From: JAGTVG01 sp963699805
GTDB lineage: Bacteria; Bacteroidota; Bacteroidia; Cytophagales; Cyclobacteriaceae
Length of the DNA: 64,000 nt
Reading direction: 5' to 3'
Assembly (NCBI GenBank): GCA_963699805.1
Contig: CAVOVH010000009.1
Coordinates: 186,001 to 250,000 of the forward strand
How positions within the stretch are numbered: position 1 is the stretch's first letter; every line of letters begins with the position of its first letter. The notes under the pieces were generated by a model, which was not told the DNA's origin, searched no databases, and saw only the letters and a list, made by a program, of their open reading frames with translations. Both the position numbers and the translations under genes were made by a program. Shown piece after piece: positions 1-7,889 of this stretch.

Positions 1-2
1 TG

Positions 3-272
3 GATGTAGTAATCACCACCAACCACCAATTGAAGACAGATGGAATTTATAAAAGCATCCGACATCCCAGCTATTTAGGATTATTATTGATTTGTTTTGG
101 TCTTTCGGTGGCGATGAACAGTTTCATTTCATTATTCGTTATTACCATTCCAGTTTTACTTGTTATAATCTACCGGATTAAAATAGAAGAAGATATCTTA
201 ATGAAGGAGTTCGGCAAACCATATAAAGATTATAGGATGAAGACCCACAAAATGATCCCCAAATTGTATTGA
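3..272 (+). CDS. Isoprenylcysteine carboxyl methyltransferase (ICMT) family protein, 3' part
   Basis: The open frame enters from the left edge (codons from base 3), so the 5' part lies outside the window. The visible C-terminal 89 residues carry the ICMT/phospholipid methyltransferase signature: GIYKSIRHPSYLG, a hydrophobic hairpin, then an EE pair and FGKPYKDY followed by a T-x3-IP end. In this family these elements bind S-adenosylmethionine at the membrane face. Members methylate small lipids or thiols in bacteria; the substrate here is unknown. The first start-like codon inside (TTG at 30) is not the real start, because the family motif continues upstream of it. Confidence 0.8.
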   Translation, partial: DVVITTNHQLKTDGIYKSIRHPSYLGLLLICFGLSVAMNSFISLFVITIPVLLVIIYRIKIEEDILMKEFGKPYKDYRMKTHKMIPKLY

Positions 273-335
273 TCAGATGATTGGATTCTTTTGCCAATTA
301 TTTTCTGTCCATTCTGAAATAAGAGCTCAGTAGTT

Positions 336-373
336 GCTAAGCCCGCCTGACCGGACGGGTAGGGTCTCCTTAG
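336..373. repeat. Palindromic repeat, copy with 22-bp GC-rich cassette
   Basis: The outer arms gctaag and gtctccttag are identical to a 16-bp sequence at 7451-7466, but here they are split by a 22-bp GC-rich, self-complementary cassette at 342-363 (core CGCCTGACCGGACGGG). A near-identical cassette splits the equivalent site at 5277-5314. It lies in the space between the methyltransferase and the convergent lipoprotein gene, so it could fold as a hairpin in either transcript. Confidence 0.75.
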
Positions 374-413
374 TGCCATTGAGGTCAAGATATGTACGAA
401 TGACATGCTGGAA

Positions 414-1037
414 CTATCCCTTTGAAGCAATAAATACAAACTTTTCCTTATGTAATTTGACGGCCAATCCCTTGGCGAATTTATTGTTCAGGGTATCGTA
501 ACCTGCATAAAGGCCATAAATCCTGGACACTCCCATACAAGCCGGTTTCAGGCTTTCGGCATCGATCAGATAAAATAGAAAGGAAGCACTGGGTTCCGAA
601 TCCTGATAATAGTGACCGGTCTCCGAATGATAGGAAGGGTAGGCCCTGTAAAAGTAATCGTTTAGATTTATAAGTAAAATGGCATCGATATGCTGAACTG
701 CCATGGTTTCCAGAAATTCCCGGTAAGGGACCGGTTCATTGAGGGGATAAACCTCATTACTTTGTATAACCTTTGTTTGGGGACCATTCAAATTCCGTGA
801 GAGCGCTTTTTCCAGGTGGTTTCGATATTCTATATTAGCCAGGTCATTATACCTCCCCATCAATCCCTTCTGATACGTATCTTCATCCAGTTTATGAAAA
901 TTCAGATCCCCCTCAATGTACAGGACCAGAATGTTTTTATAAAAATGGTTCGGAGAGTGGATGGTCTGGTAATTGATGTGCGAGGTGGAACAACCAGCCA
1001 GGGAAGCTGCTACGATTAAAAAAAATAACTTTCTCAT
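414..1037 (-). CDS. Uncharacterised lipoprotein
   Basis: The frame opens further upstream, but the ATG at 1037 starts a clean lipoprotein signal: MRKLFFLIVAASLAGC, with a LAGC lipobox and the acylated Cys at residue 16. I therefore choose this start (207 residues). The mature protein is rich in aromatic and charged residues and shows no domain that I recognise. It is probably anchored to the inner leaflet of the outer membrane, as is common for Bacteroidota lipoproteins. It stands alone, convergent with the methyltransferase gene. Confidence 0.7.
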   Translation of the reverse strand: MRKLFFLIVAASLAGCSTSHINYQTIHSPNHFYKNILVLYIEGDLNFHKLDEDTYQKGLMGRYNDLANIEYRNHLEKALSRNLNGPQTKVIQSNEVYPLNEPVPYREFLETMAVQHIDAILLINLNDYFYRAYPSYHSETGHYYQDSEPSASFLFYLIDAESLKPACMGVSRIYGLYAGYDTLNNKFAKGLAVKLHKEKFVFIASKG

Positions 1038-1246
1038 GTCAATATGATTTAAGGAGACAACCGAAGTTAAAATATACTTGTACAAATCTCATGCCCAACA
1101 GGATGGTAGTATGGAGGGATGTATCAAAGATTGATTTATTTTTATTCACGTTAAAATAGATGGCCGATGATAACCGCTCACCGAAACATTGTTCATTGAT
1201 TTTGATCTGATTTTTGCTTAATTTATTTGTATAATTTTTTAATGCA

Positions 1247-3418
1247 ATGAGAGGGGCTTTTAAATTATTACTCCTTAGAACAGCGATTTTTTATTTAACA
1301 TCAAGCTGTTGTATATTCATTTTCTTTCCCCTCCCGGCTCAAACAACCGGAGATACTATGCTTATCCGGGCTATCCTTGATTCGGTTTCCATCTCCCGGA
1401 TTTATCAGACAGTGGAGCATCTTTCCGGTGAGGAACCTTACCAGATCGACGGAAAATGGGATTCGATCATGACCCGATATTCCAACAGTCCCCAAATCTA
1501 TAAGGTACAGCATTATCTTCAGAACCGCCTGGAGCAGATGGGTTACACGGTTGATCTGTCCCCTTTCAAAGGGACCGTGGATTATCTTGATATAAAGTTT
1601 GCTCCGAATCAAAGCAACACCGGATGGATGTCTGGCTCCAATGGTAAAATTTACGGAACCAATGACGGGGGGCAATCCTGGAGCGTTCAATACACCGGTG
1701 ACAGTTCCTCTTTCTATTCGCTTTTTGCACTTGACAGCCGGACCGTATGGGCAATTGGTAATGGCGGGACCATCCTGAAAACAGGGAATGGGGTCAGCTG
1801 GCATACCCAATCCTCACAGATCGGAAACCACCTTTCGGGTATTTATTTCCTCAATGCCAACCTTGGCTGGATCTGTGGAGATCAGGGGATCATTCTTAAA
1901 ACCTCCGACGGAGGAGTAAGTTGGGAAACCAGGGCGAATCCCTCCACCAATAAACTTTATGATGTCTTTTTTACCAGCGAAAACGAAGGATGGGCAGCAG
2001 GCGACCATGGGACCTTGATCCACACCTCAAACGGGGGAGAAACCTGGGTTTTGCAAAATACGGGAACTGGTTCACACTTACATGGGATTCATTTCCTGAA
2101 TTCCACCAAAGGATTTGCAGTGGGTTCTTTAGGAACCGTGCTGAAAACCACCAACGGAGGTACGGATTGGACCATCCTCATGGAGTCAAGCACGGGTGAT
2201 TATTACTATGATATTGATTTTGTGGATCAGAATACCGGGATCATCGTGGGTAATGCCGGAAGCTGTCTCAAAACCACCGATGGGGGCACCAACTGGAAAG
2301 GTATGGGTAAAGTCCAGATGTGGTGGGTCAATGGCATGGATATGTTGGATGCAAATACGATCTGGGCCAGCGGTAGCAAGATGGTTGCTTTTTCCACTGA
2401 TTCCGGGTCAAGCTGGGCATCGATGCCGGGCAGCATCCCGGAAGAAAACCTGAATAATGTATTTGCCACAAAGACCGGTGTATTTTATCCGGATGATTAT
2501 TATATTCTCTGTGCTCATTACGACGCGACATCTGAAAGTTATTTGTCCCGGGCCCCGGGAGCGGATGACAATGCCAGTGGCACCGCGGCAGTGATCGAAG
2601 CAGCACGGGTACTGGCGGATTACAGCTTCCCCTATTCCATCCGTTTTATACTTTTTGCAGGGGAAGAACAGGGTAAAGTGGGCAGCGCGGTGTATGCCCG
2701 GCAAGCTACTTTTCATGGAGAAAAGATTCATGGAGTGATCAACCTGGATATGATCGGATATGACGGAAATAATGACGGGAGAATGGGAATTCATTCCGGA
2801 ATGATGGAAGGATCCCTGGAAATCGGAAATTTTGTCAAATCTAAAATCGATGACTGGGGATTCCCGCTGGATCCCCAGGTATATACCTCTGAAAGCAGCA
2901 GAGGCAGTGATCATGATTCTTTCTGGTATTTTGGCTACCCGGCGATCATGATCATTGAAGATCTCTCCGATAAGAATCCTTTCTACCATACCATTCATGA
3001 CAGGCTTTCCGCCTTGAGGCAATCCTACTTTCATGCCATGGCTCGTCTGGCCATCGGCAGTCTTGCCACATTGGTAAATAGCGAAGAATACATCCCATTA
3101 ATCGTACCCGATCCCTTATTAGGAAGCATTGACAATCCGGTAGTAGGGGAAAATACCCCATTTATACTCCATCCCTCCTATCCCAATCCCTTCAGCGAAA
3201 CGGTGAATTTCAGCTATTACGTGCGTTATCCAGCCAGAATAACGGGTGCGATTTTCAATACCCTTGGACAACCAATATATCATTGGGGATCTATCTCCCA
3301 GGAAGCCGGGGAACACACGGTGAGCTGGCAGCCCGTCAATGCTAAAGCTGGCATTTATTATCTTCACATGCAGGCCGGTGAACAGGTGGTAATGCAAAAG
3401 TTAATTCTTGTCCGTTAA
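1247..3418 (+). CDS. Secreted M28 family metallopeptidase with inserted YCF48 repeats and T9SS C-terminal domain
   Basis: This 723-residue secreted protein has a hydrophobic signal segment (residues 6-31), then a short M28 N-terminal part (about 35-110). YCF48/BNR-type repeats follow (about 115-405), with recurring DGG-x-SW and NGG-x-TW turns. The M28 core is at about 415-610. Zinc ligands and catalytic residues are visible: H424 (AHYDA), D440/D441 (ADDNASG), E473-E474 (AGEEQ), D501 (NLDMIGYD) and H581 (FYHTIHD). Residues 640-723 (YPNPF at the start, ending QKLILVR) are a type A T9SS sorting domain. Expected role: cell-surface or released aminopeptidase. The propeller sits inside the peptidase fold, which is unusual. 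Confidence 0.92.
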   Translation: MRGAFKLLLLRTAIFYLTSSCCIFIFFPLPAQTTGDTMLIRAILDSVSISRIYQTVEHLSGEEPYQIDGKWDSIMTRYSNSPQIYKVQHYLQNRLEQMGYTVDLSPFKGTVDYLDIKFAPNQSNTGWMSGSNGKIYGTNDGGQSWSVQYTGDSSSFYSLFALDSRTVWAIGNGGTILKTGNGVSWHTQSSQIGNHLSGIYFLNANLGWICGDQGIILKTSDGGVSWETRANPSTNKLYDVFFTSENEGWAAGDHGTLIHTSNGGETWVLQNTGTGSHLHGIHFLNSTKGFAVGSLGTVLKTTNGGTDWTILMESSTGDYYYDIDFVDQNTGIIVGNAGSCLKTTDGGTNWKGMGKVQMWWVNGMDMLDANTIWASGSKMVAFSTDSGSSWASMPGSIPEENLNNVFATKTGVFYPDDYYILCAHYDATSESYLSRAPGADDNASGTAAVIEAARVLADYSFPYSIRFILFAGEEQGKVGSAVYARQATFHGEKIHGVINLDMIGYDGNNDGRMGIHSGMMEGSLEIGNFVKSKIDDWGFPLDPQVYTSESSRGSDHDSFWYFGYPAIMIIEDLSDKNPFYHTIHDRLSALRQSYFHAMARLAIGSLATLVNSEEYIPLIVPDPLLGSIDNPVVGENTPFILHPSYPNPFSETVNFSYYVRYPARITGAIFNTLGQPIYHWGSISQEAGEHTVSWQPVNAKAGIYYLHMQAGEQVVMQKLILVR

Positions 3419-3793
3419 ATCATAAAAAATTAGGCGGGTGGTAGATTGTTGGTACAACTCCTGCCAGGATGCATGGCAAACAGATCTTAATGATTGAATC
3501 TGCTTTTTGCTGATTGATTATCATAAATATGGATGCAGACAATATGATGAATCCCCCTGAATCGAGTGATTTATGAATGGCAAGGTTTACTTTACGTTTT
3601 TTCTTTTTTCCCTTTCAGGCCGTCTGATCAGGAATTTTTCAAGAAACAAGATCCTGATCTTTTGTTAATTGAATTTAAGGATTTTTCAGTCAAGTATACA
3701 GAAAATATTCAAAAATATACCAGTGGTTTTGGCATGGTATTTTATCGGAAATGAGATATTCGTATCTTTATTAGATCTCTACCATAAACAGAT
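3419..3793. other. Intergenic region, no gene recognised
   Basis: This 375-bp AT-rich stretch separates the peptidase from the lipocalin-like gene. A 62-codon frame at 3566-3754 has no signal, motif or upstream promoter box and is not called. A TATCTTTA sequence at 3763-3770 is a weak match to the Bacteroidota -7 box and could serve the next gene. Confidence 0.4.
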
Positions 3794-4567
3794 ATGAAAA
3801 AATATGTTTACATATTATCTGTTTTATTATTTCTGTCCTTTCCAATCTATTCCCAGGTTGAATATTTTGAATACAATAATCCCAATGCCCTCACTATCGG
3901 AGAAAATGAATTGAATCTGCTGATTTCAAAAAAATGGCTGGTCGATGATTCCAAAATGATTATAAGAGAAGATACAGCGAATACAAAACTGTATTCCACT
4001 TTAAAATACAACCAGAACGGTACATTTACCTATTTCAATTCACCTTATTCATTGTCCGGTAAATGGGAGATTATCAAGGAAAAATACATTAAACATTCAC
4101 CAGAAGATATTGATAAACAAAGCAAAGCCAATTTTGGGGGAATATACAGTGTGCTGGAGATCAGTGATTCGACCCTGTTGATTACCAAAGTGCTGACCAG
4201 TTTGAATGATATGGGGATTGTCTTCCATTTTCAGGGTATTGATACGGTTGCTGTACCCTGGAATTGGACCAGCAACAAAGAAGAGGCACAGAATCATATG
4301 GTGCTTGTGCATGATTATTATCTGGTAGCACATCAGTATTTCCAACAACATGATACTGAACAAGCCTTAAAATCATTTATACAGGCTGAACAGCACCTTG
4401 AATGGCTGTTGATCCGTAATCCCTCTTTAAATCCCTGGATATACCGGGTTGGAAAGGATATTTACCAAAGGTTGATTATCCTTACCAAAGACCAGGATCA
4501 ACAATTAAACTATATGGTGAAATTAAAATCCCTAGAAGAATCCGAAAAGAAATACTTTGGTCCCTGA
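3794..4567 (+). CDS. Secreted protein with lipocalin-like N-terminal half
   Basis: The 257-residue product starts with a typical signal peptide (MKKYVYILSVLLFLSFPIYSQ). Residues about 45-140 read like the Bacteroidota lipocalin-like fold: a KKWLVDD strand, a threonine-rich LYSTLKYNQNGTFTYF strand, GKWEI, and a later LEISDSTLLITK strand. Residues about 160-257 are helical and rich in Gln/His, with a possible TPR-like hairpin (VAHQYFQQHDTEQALKSF). No enzyme signature is visible. It is probably periplasmic. The lipocalin assignment is an inference from strand pattern only. Confidence 0.7.
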   Translation: MKKYVYILSVLLFLSFPIYSQVEYFEYNNPNALTIGENELNLLISKKWLVDDSKMIIREDTANTKLYSTLKYNQNGTFTYFNSPYSLSGKWEIIKEKYIKHSPEDIDKQSKANFGGIYSVLEISDSTLLITKVLTSLNDMGIVFHFQGIDTVAVPWNWTSNKEEAQNHMVLVHDYYLVAHQYFQQHDTEQALKSFIQAEQHLEWLLIRNPSLNPWIYRVGKDIYQRLIILTKDQDQQLNYMVKLKSLEESEKKYFGP

Positions 4568-4741
4568 AGGCCGAACACCGGTAGACCTCCTGCAAGTCAG
4601 AGTATGAGGTTTTGATCTATTCTTAAGTTAATTTTCCCTGATTTATCTTGGAATTGGCTTAGGGAGCCTAAAAAACGGGGTATCTCTGGCCGATTTTCCA
4701 TTATCTTGGCACAAATAAGGTATATTCCTAGCCTTCCATTC

Positions 4742-5073
4742 ACTATTTTACGGTAAAAACGGTTTTTGCCCACCCGAAAAGGACCTAGTCCCGGGCAAAA
4801 ATCCTTTAGGGACAGGCGATTTTCCTTTAGGGACAGGCAAAAATTCATTAGTTCCGCATAAAAATGGTCGTTGTTTCATTTCCCCAAACCATTTTCATAT
4901 ATCTCTAAACCATTTTCATTAGTCCCTAAGTCATTTTCGTGTGTCCCTAAACCGTTTTTGTCTTTCCCTAAGTCGTTTTTGTTTATCCCTAAAGGATTTT
5001 TGTTTGTTCCTAAACCATTTTTGCATATCCCCAAGCCATTTTTATAGGTCCCTAAGACTTTTTTTTTATTCAT
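4742..5073. repeat. 21-bp minisatellite in two opposed arms
   Basis: About fifteen imperfect 21-bp units are present. Six lie at 4742-4867 on the minus strand and about nine at 4884-5073 on the plus strand, so the arms face each other around a 16-bp centre. The unit resembles ccattttt, then six variable bases, then ccctaar. Read on the minus strand, the right arm is an uninterrupted 65-codon frame (4876-5073) of heptads such as GLGTNKN and DLGTHEN; this follows from a period divisible by three. I do not call it a gene. The flanks 4568-4741 and 5074-5276 hold nothing I recognise. Confidence 0.85.
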
Positions 5074-5265
5074 AATGTGTGGGAGCCTGATCGTAAAACA
5101 TTTATTAATTATCCTGAAGGATTTTTTAATATGCTTGATAACAGATTTATGAAAATATGGACATTTCGTCTATTCCATTTGTGTGCATATTGATTCCTGA
5201 ACCATGATCAGATCCTTTTAATAATTTTTTATTCAAAAAATAAACCTATAAAAATGATTATTTAC

Positions 5266-5352
5266 CCCCTGTGGGCGCTAAGTCCGCCTGACCGAGCGGG
5301 CAGGGATTTCTTAGTGACTTTGAAAAGTGGAATTAAGAAAATTGATCCGGGT
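5266..5352. repeat. Dispersed repeat, cassette-filled copy
   Basis: About 85 bp align with 7437-7501: a CCCCCT start, the gctaag arm (5277-5282), a second arm gatttcttag (5305-5314), then a common tail ending in aaaattgatccgg. The difference is a 22-bp palindromic cassette at 5283-5304 in this copy, the same kind as at 342-363. The right end overlaps the 3' end of a small minus-strand ORF. Confidence 0.75.
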
Positions 5353-5482
5353 CAATCTCCCGAGGTTCCCGCTCCGCACACATTGGAACCTGTTCAGAGT
5401 CCAATAAGACTTTTAGATTATCGACCTCCGTGTGTAATCGGAGGTTTCCCGTAGGATGGATGTCTTCTTTCTCTTTTGCCAT
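5333..5482 (-). CDS. Possible small protein of 49 residues
   Basis: An ATG at 5482 opens a 49-codon frame starting MAKEKEDIHPTGNLRL and ending DPDQFS. It is highly charged, without signal peptide or membrane segment. A TAGATTTG box (minus strand, 5508-5515) fits the Bacteroidota -7 consensus just upstream, with a TTTG 13 bp further up, which argues for transcription. Its last codons fall in the dispersed repeat, and the other copy (7479 onward) encodes a similar PDQFY end in the same orientation. This could be a real small gene or the 3' remnant of a larger one. I do not recognise it. Confidence 0.3.
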   Translation of the reverse strand: MAKEKEDIHPTGNLRLHTEVDNLKVLLDSEQVPMCAEREPREIDPDQFS

Positions 5483-5507
5483 TATAAAACACTTATTTCG
5501 CAAAATA

Positions 5508-5515
5508 CAAATCTA
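5508..5515 (-). promoter_or_regulatory. Candidate -7 box TAGATTTG
   Basis: It matches TAnnTTTG on the minus strand, 25 bp before the ATG of the 49-residue ORF. A TTTG (5529-5532) lies upstream at a 13-bp spacing, shorter than the usual -33/-7 spacing. Confidence 0.3.
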
Positions 5516-5726
5516 AAAAAGTGTCAGTCAAAGTCCGAAGTATTATATTTCCAAAAAATAAGATTTAATGCCCTGTTTCAGAGAACTGAATAGGATGAAA
5601 ATGGATGGTTTTTGCCCGAACTTTTGGTTGCAAGGCAATATTACGTGTTACGTGTAAGCTCAATATAAGATATCAATAATGCCCTTGAAATGATTATTGA
5701 TATAACATGATAATTATCAAATAAAA

Positions 5727-7274
5727 ATGAAAACACGAATGATTGGAAGATTAATGGCGTTCTGCCTGTTTTATGGCCTGGTCAGTGAAGTAGCGGCACA
5801 GGAGGCGAGTGAAAAGAAAATGATAACATTGCCGGCTGAGGTGGTGGTTGACAAAATCCGCGGTGGAATGTTCGGTATGATGATCGGTAATATGAACGGA
5901 TGGCCTTACGAGTTTAAATTCTACGATAAACATGGTGATGTTCAGACTTATGTTCCTTCGTTACCAGAAGGCGCAGAAACCGACGATGACACCGATTTTG
6001 AATGGGTATATATTTACAATATACAAAAAACCAGAAATGCCTTTATCCCTTATGATGACATTAACGCCTATTGGAAAAACAGCATCAATCGCGGAATCTG
6101 GTGTGCCAACCGCTATGCCCGCTATCTGATGGATTTGGGTATCAAACCTCCACTGACCGGAAGTGTCATTTTTAATCCCTGGGCCGAATTCAACGTTTCA
6201 GGACAATTTCTTTGTGAGTCATACGGATTGGTTGCTCCGGCGATGCCACAAACCGCTGCAAAAATAGGTTTGCATTACACCAAAGTAGCCATTGATAACG
6301 AACCTGCACAAACAACGCAGCTTTATACCGCTATGATATCGACTGCCTTTATCGAAAGCGATATTAATAAGATTTTGGATGCCGGGGTTGCAAGTCTTGA
6401 TCCCCATAGCATGATGGTTCAGATTATTACCGACGTTAGAAGATGGCACAGTCAAAATCCCGAAGATCCCGCTGAAACACATCGCCTGATTCATCAAAAA
6501 TATGAATTGAAAGATGAACTTACCAGAAACAGGAACGGTTCTGAGCTGAATACTGCCGCTATCATTGCAGCTTTCCTTTATGGGAATGGCAACTTTGCTG
6601 AAACCATCAGGCATTCGATGAATTTTGGATACGATGCCGATTGCAATTGTGCAACCCTGGGAACTTTATTGGGTACCCTATATGGTCATCGCCGGATGAT
6701 GAACGAAGGCTGGCAGATCGTTGATCGTTACAAAAACACCAAACGCGACAACATGCCGATGGATGAAACCATTATCAGTTTCGCTGACCGGATTATTGAT
6801 CTGTTTGAAATGGTGAACCAGGAGAATGGTGGAAGCAAAATAATCGAAAACAACACCGTGGTTTACAAAATACCAAGCGAAAAGCCTGTATCTGTATATG
6901 AACTTTTGACCTACGATGAGGAATTGCCGGCAGTTAAAGCAAGCCTCGAAAATGAGATCATTACCAGTCTTCTACATGGCGACAAAGAAGCAAAAGCCCG
7001 TGCTGCCTACTATGCCGTTGCTTTGGATATGGCGAAGGACATGAAGAAAAAATACCCAAAACAATGGAAAGAGGCATGTTACGATCTTAGCGGATATTGG
7101 AAAGTAATCAGCAATATTTTTTATGGTGGTGGGTTTAAATCGCTTGTAACCTTAAAGGAGAAATTTGTTGCCGCCGGATTTATTCCTTTGATACGCGTAC
7201 CCAAAACTGAAGACTTATTTACCGACTTGGAGTCATGGAAAGACCCGAAAACCTTATATGATGGGAAAAGATGA
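5727..7274 (+). CDS. Secreted ADP-ribosylglycohydrolase family protein
   Basis: The 515-residue product has a signal peptide (residues 1-24, ending VAAQ). Domain hallmarks of the DraG/ARH fold are present: KIRGGMFGMMIGN (about 43-55), the metal-binding acidic run ETDDDTD (84-90), and YDADCN (302-307), the counterpart of the family's GGDADTN magnesium site. In this family two magnesium ions position ADP-ribose for hydrolysis. The predicted export suggests a periplasmic substrate that is not a protein modified in the cytoplasm; secreted Bacteroidota members often sit near nucleoside or glycan hydrolases. The 7275-7428 remnant directly downstream may be what is left of such a partner. Confidence 0.85.
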   Translation: MKTRMIGRLMAFCLFYGLVSEVAAQEASEKKMITLPAEVVVDKIRGGMFGMMIGNMNGWPYEFKFYDKHGDVQTYVPSLPEGAETDDDTDFEWVYIYNIQKTRNAFIPYDDINAYWKNSINRGIWCANRYARYLMDLGIKPPLTGSVIFNPWAEFNVSGQFLCESYGLVAPAMPQTAAKIGLHYTKVAIDNEPAQTTQLYTAMISTAFIESDINKILDAGVASLDPHSMMVQIITDVRRWHSQNPEDPAETHRLIHQKYELKDELTRNRNGSELNTAAIIAAFLYGNGNFAETIRHSMNFGYDADCNCATLGTLLGTLYGHRRMMNEGWQIVDRYKNTKRDNMPMDETIISFADRIIDLFEMVNQENGGSKIIENNTVVYKIPSEKPVSVYELLTYDEELPAVKASLENEIITSLLHGDKEAKARAAYYAVALDMAKDMKKKYPKQWKEACYDLSGYWKVISNIFYGGGFKSLVTLKEKFVAAGFIPLIRVPKTEDLFTDLESWKDPKTLYDGKR

Positions 7275-7293
7275 TGAAATAAAGGGATTCGAT

Positions 7294-7428
7294 ATGAAAA
7301 CTTACAAATATATTTTGTTTTGGCTTCCTTTTTCAAGGTACATTGTTTATGCCCAGACCAATGTGAATCAAAAAACCAGTACCATAGGCCGTGTTTTCAC
7401 CGATACCTCAACCGCGGTTTGCCCATAG
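7294..7428 (+). pseudogene. Truncated secreted-protein gene remnant
   Basis: Twenty bp after the ADP-ribosylglycohydrolase stop, an ATG opens a 44-codon frame with a short signal peptide (MKTYKYILFWLPFSRYIVYA, then Q) and about 23 more residues before a TAG. The length is typical only of the first exported segment of a larger enzyme, and the frame is cut just before the dispersed repeat at 7437. I read it as the 5' remnant of the next gene in this operon. The original function cannot be told. Confidence 0.5.
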
Positions 7429-7436
7429 ACAAGGTT

Positions 7437-7501
7437 CCCCCTCTGTAGGCGCTAAGGTCTCCTTAGTATCTTTGACAGGTGGAATTAATAAAATTGATCC
7501 G
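7437..7501. repeat. Dispersed repeat, empty-site copy
   Basis: This copy aligns with 5266-5352 over its whole length but lacks the 22-bp cassette: gctaaggtctccttag (7451-7466) is continuous. It therefore shows what the site looks like without the insertion. It lies exactly where two degraded genes end (7428 and 7607). Confidence 0.75.
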
Positions 7502-7606
7502 GAAAAATCCGATAGAAAGCAGAAAGGAATGGATGATCACAAAATTTAAGCAACATGGCATTCAAAGTCCGCAAAAACAGATCCATCAGGTCCGGAAGTT
7601 CGACAA

Positions 7607-7879
7607 TCATCCTTTATTTTTTGAAATGTCTAGTTTTGTAATCCGGGTTCTACCGCGACTCAAATACTCTAAATTTGGATGGTTTGTTACATCAATTTCA
7701 ACTAATTGGTTCCCACAGAATAACAATCCAAATAGATCAGTATTTTCAAAAACTTCTAATTTCTTTAATCCGTTATCACCGCATCCTAATCGTTCAAGAA
7801 ATTTATTTTGTGCAATATTCAGGCTCGTATGCTGATTCGCACCACAGGTTAATCCGTTTAACTGAGTATTATGCGAAAT
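7607..7879 (-). pseudogene. Leucine-rich-repeat protein fragment
   Basis: On the minus strand, 90 residues read as Bacteroidota-type LRRs of 20-22 residues: NTQLNGLTCGANQ, FLERLGCGDNGLKKLEV, DLFGLLFCGNQLVEIDV, then NLEYLSRGRTRITKLDIS. The frame has no start of its own; upstream it overlaps the end of the neighbouring gene in another frame, and downstream it hits TGA after KNKG where another repeat would be expected. It begins 11 bp after the stop of the 7890-9353 gene, which suggests a recombination junction. Intact relatives are surface proteins. Confidence 0.65.
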
Positions 7880-7889
7880 AGGAGGAAGA

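Noticed and set aside
2408..3034. 208-codon antisense ORF within the peptidase gene
   Set aside because: Shadow of the M28 domain on the opposite strand, with no signature of its own.
3566..3754. 62-codon ORF in the gap after the peptidase
   Set aside because: No signal, motif or promoter box, and amino-acid content looks like translated AT-rich spacer.
4876..5073. Heptad-repeat ORF as a real gene
   Set aside because: The frame is an automatic result of the 21-bp period; no start context, and the other arm encodes no matching product.
5254..5454. 66-codon plus-strand ORF
   Set aside because: It is made mostly of the dispersed repeat and the antisense of the 49-residue ORF.
7479..7835. 118-codon plus-strand ORF
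   Set aside because: It is the antisense of the LRR fragment plus the repeat tail.
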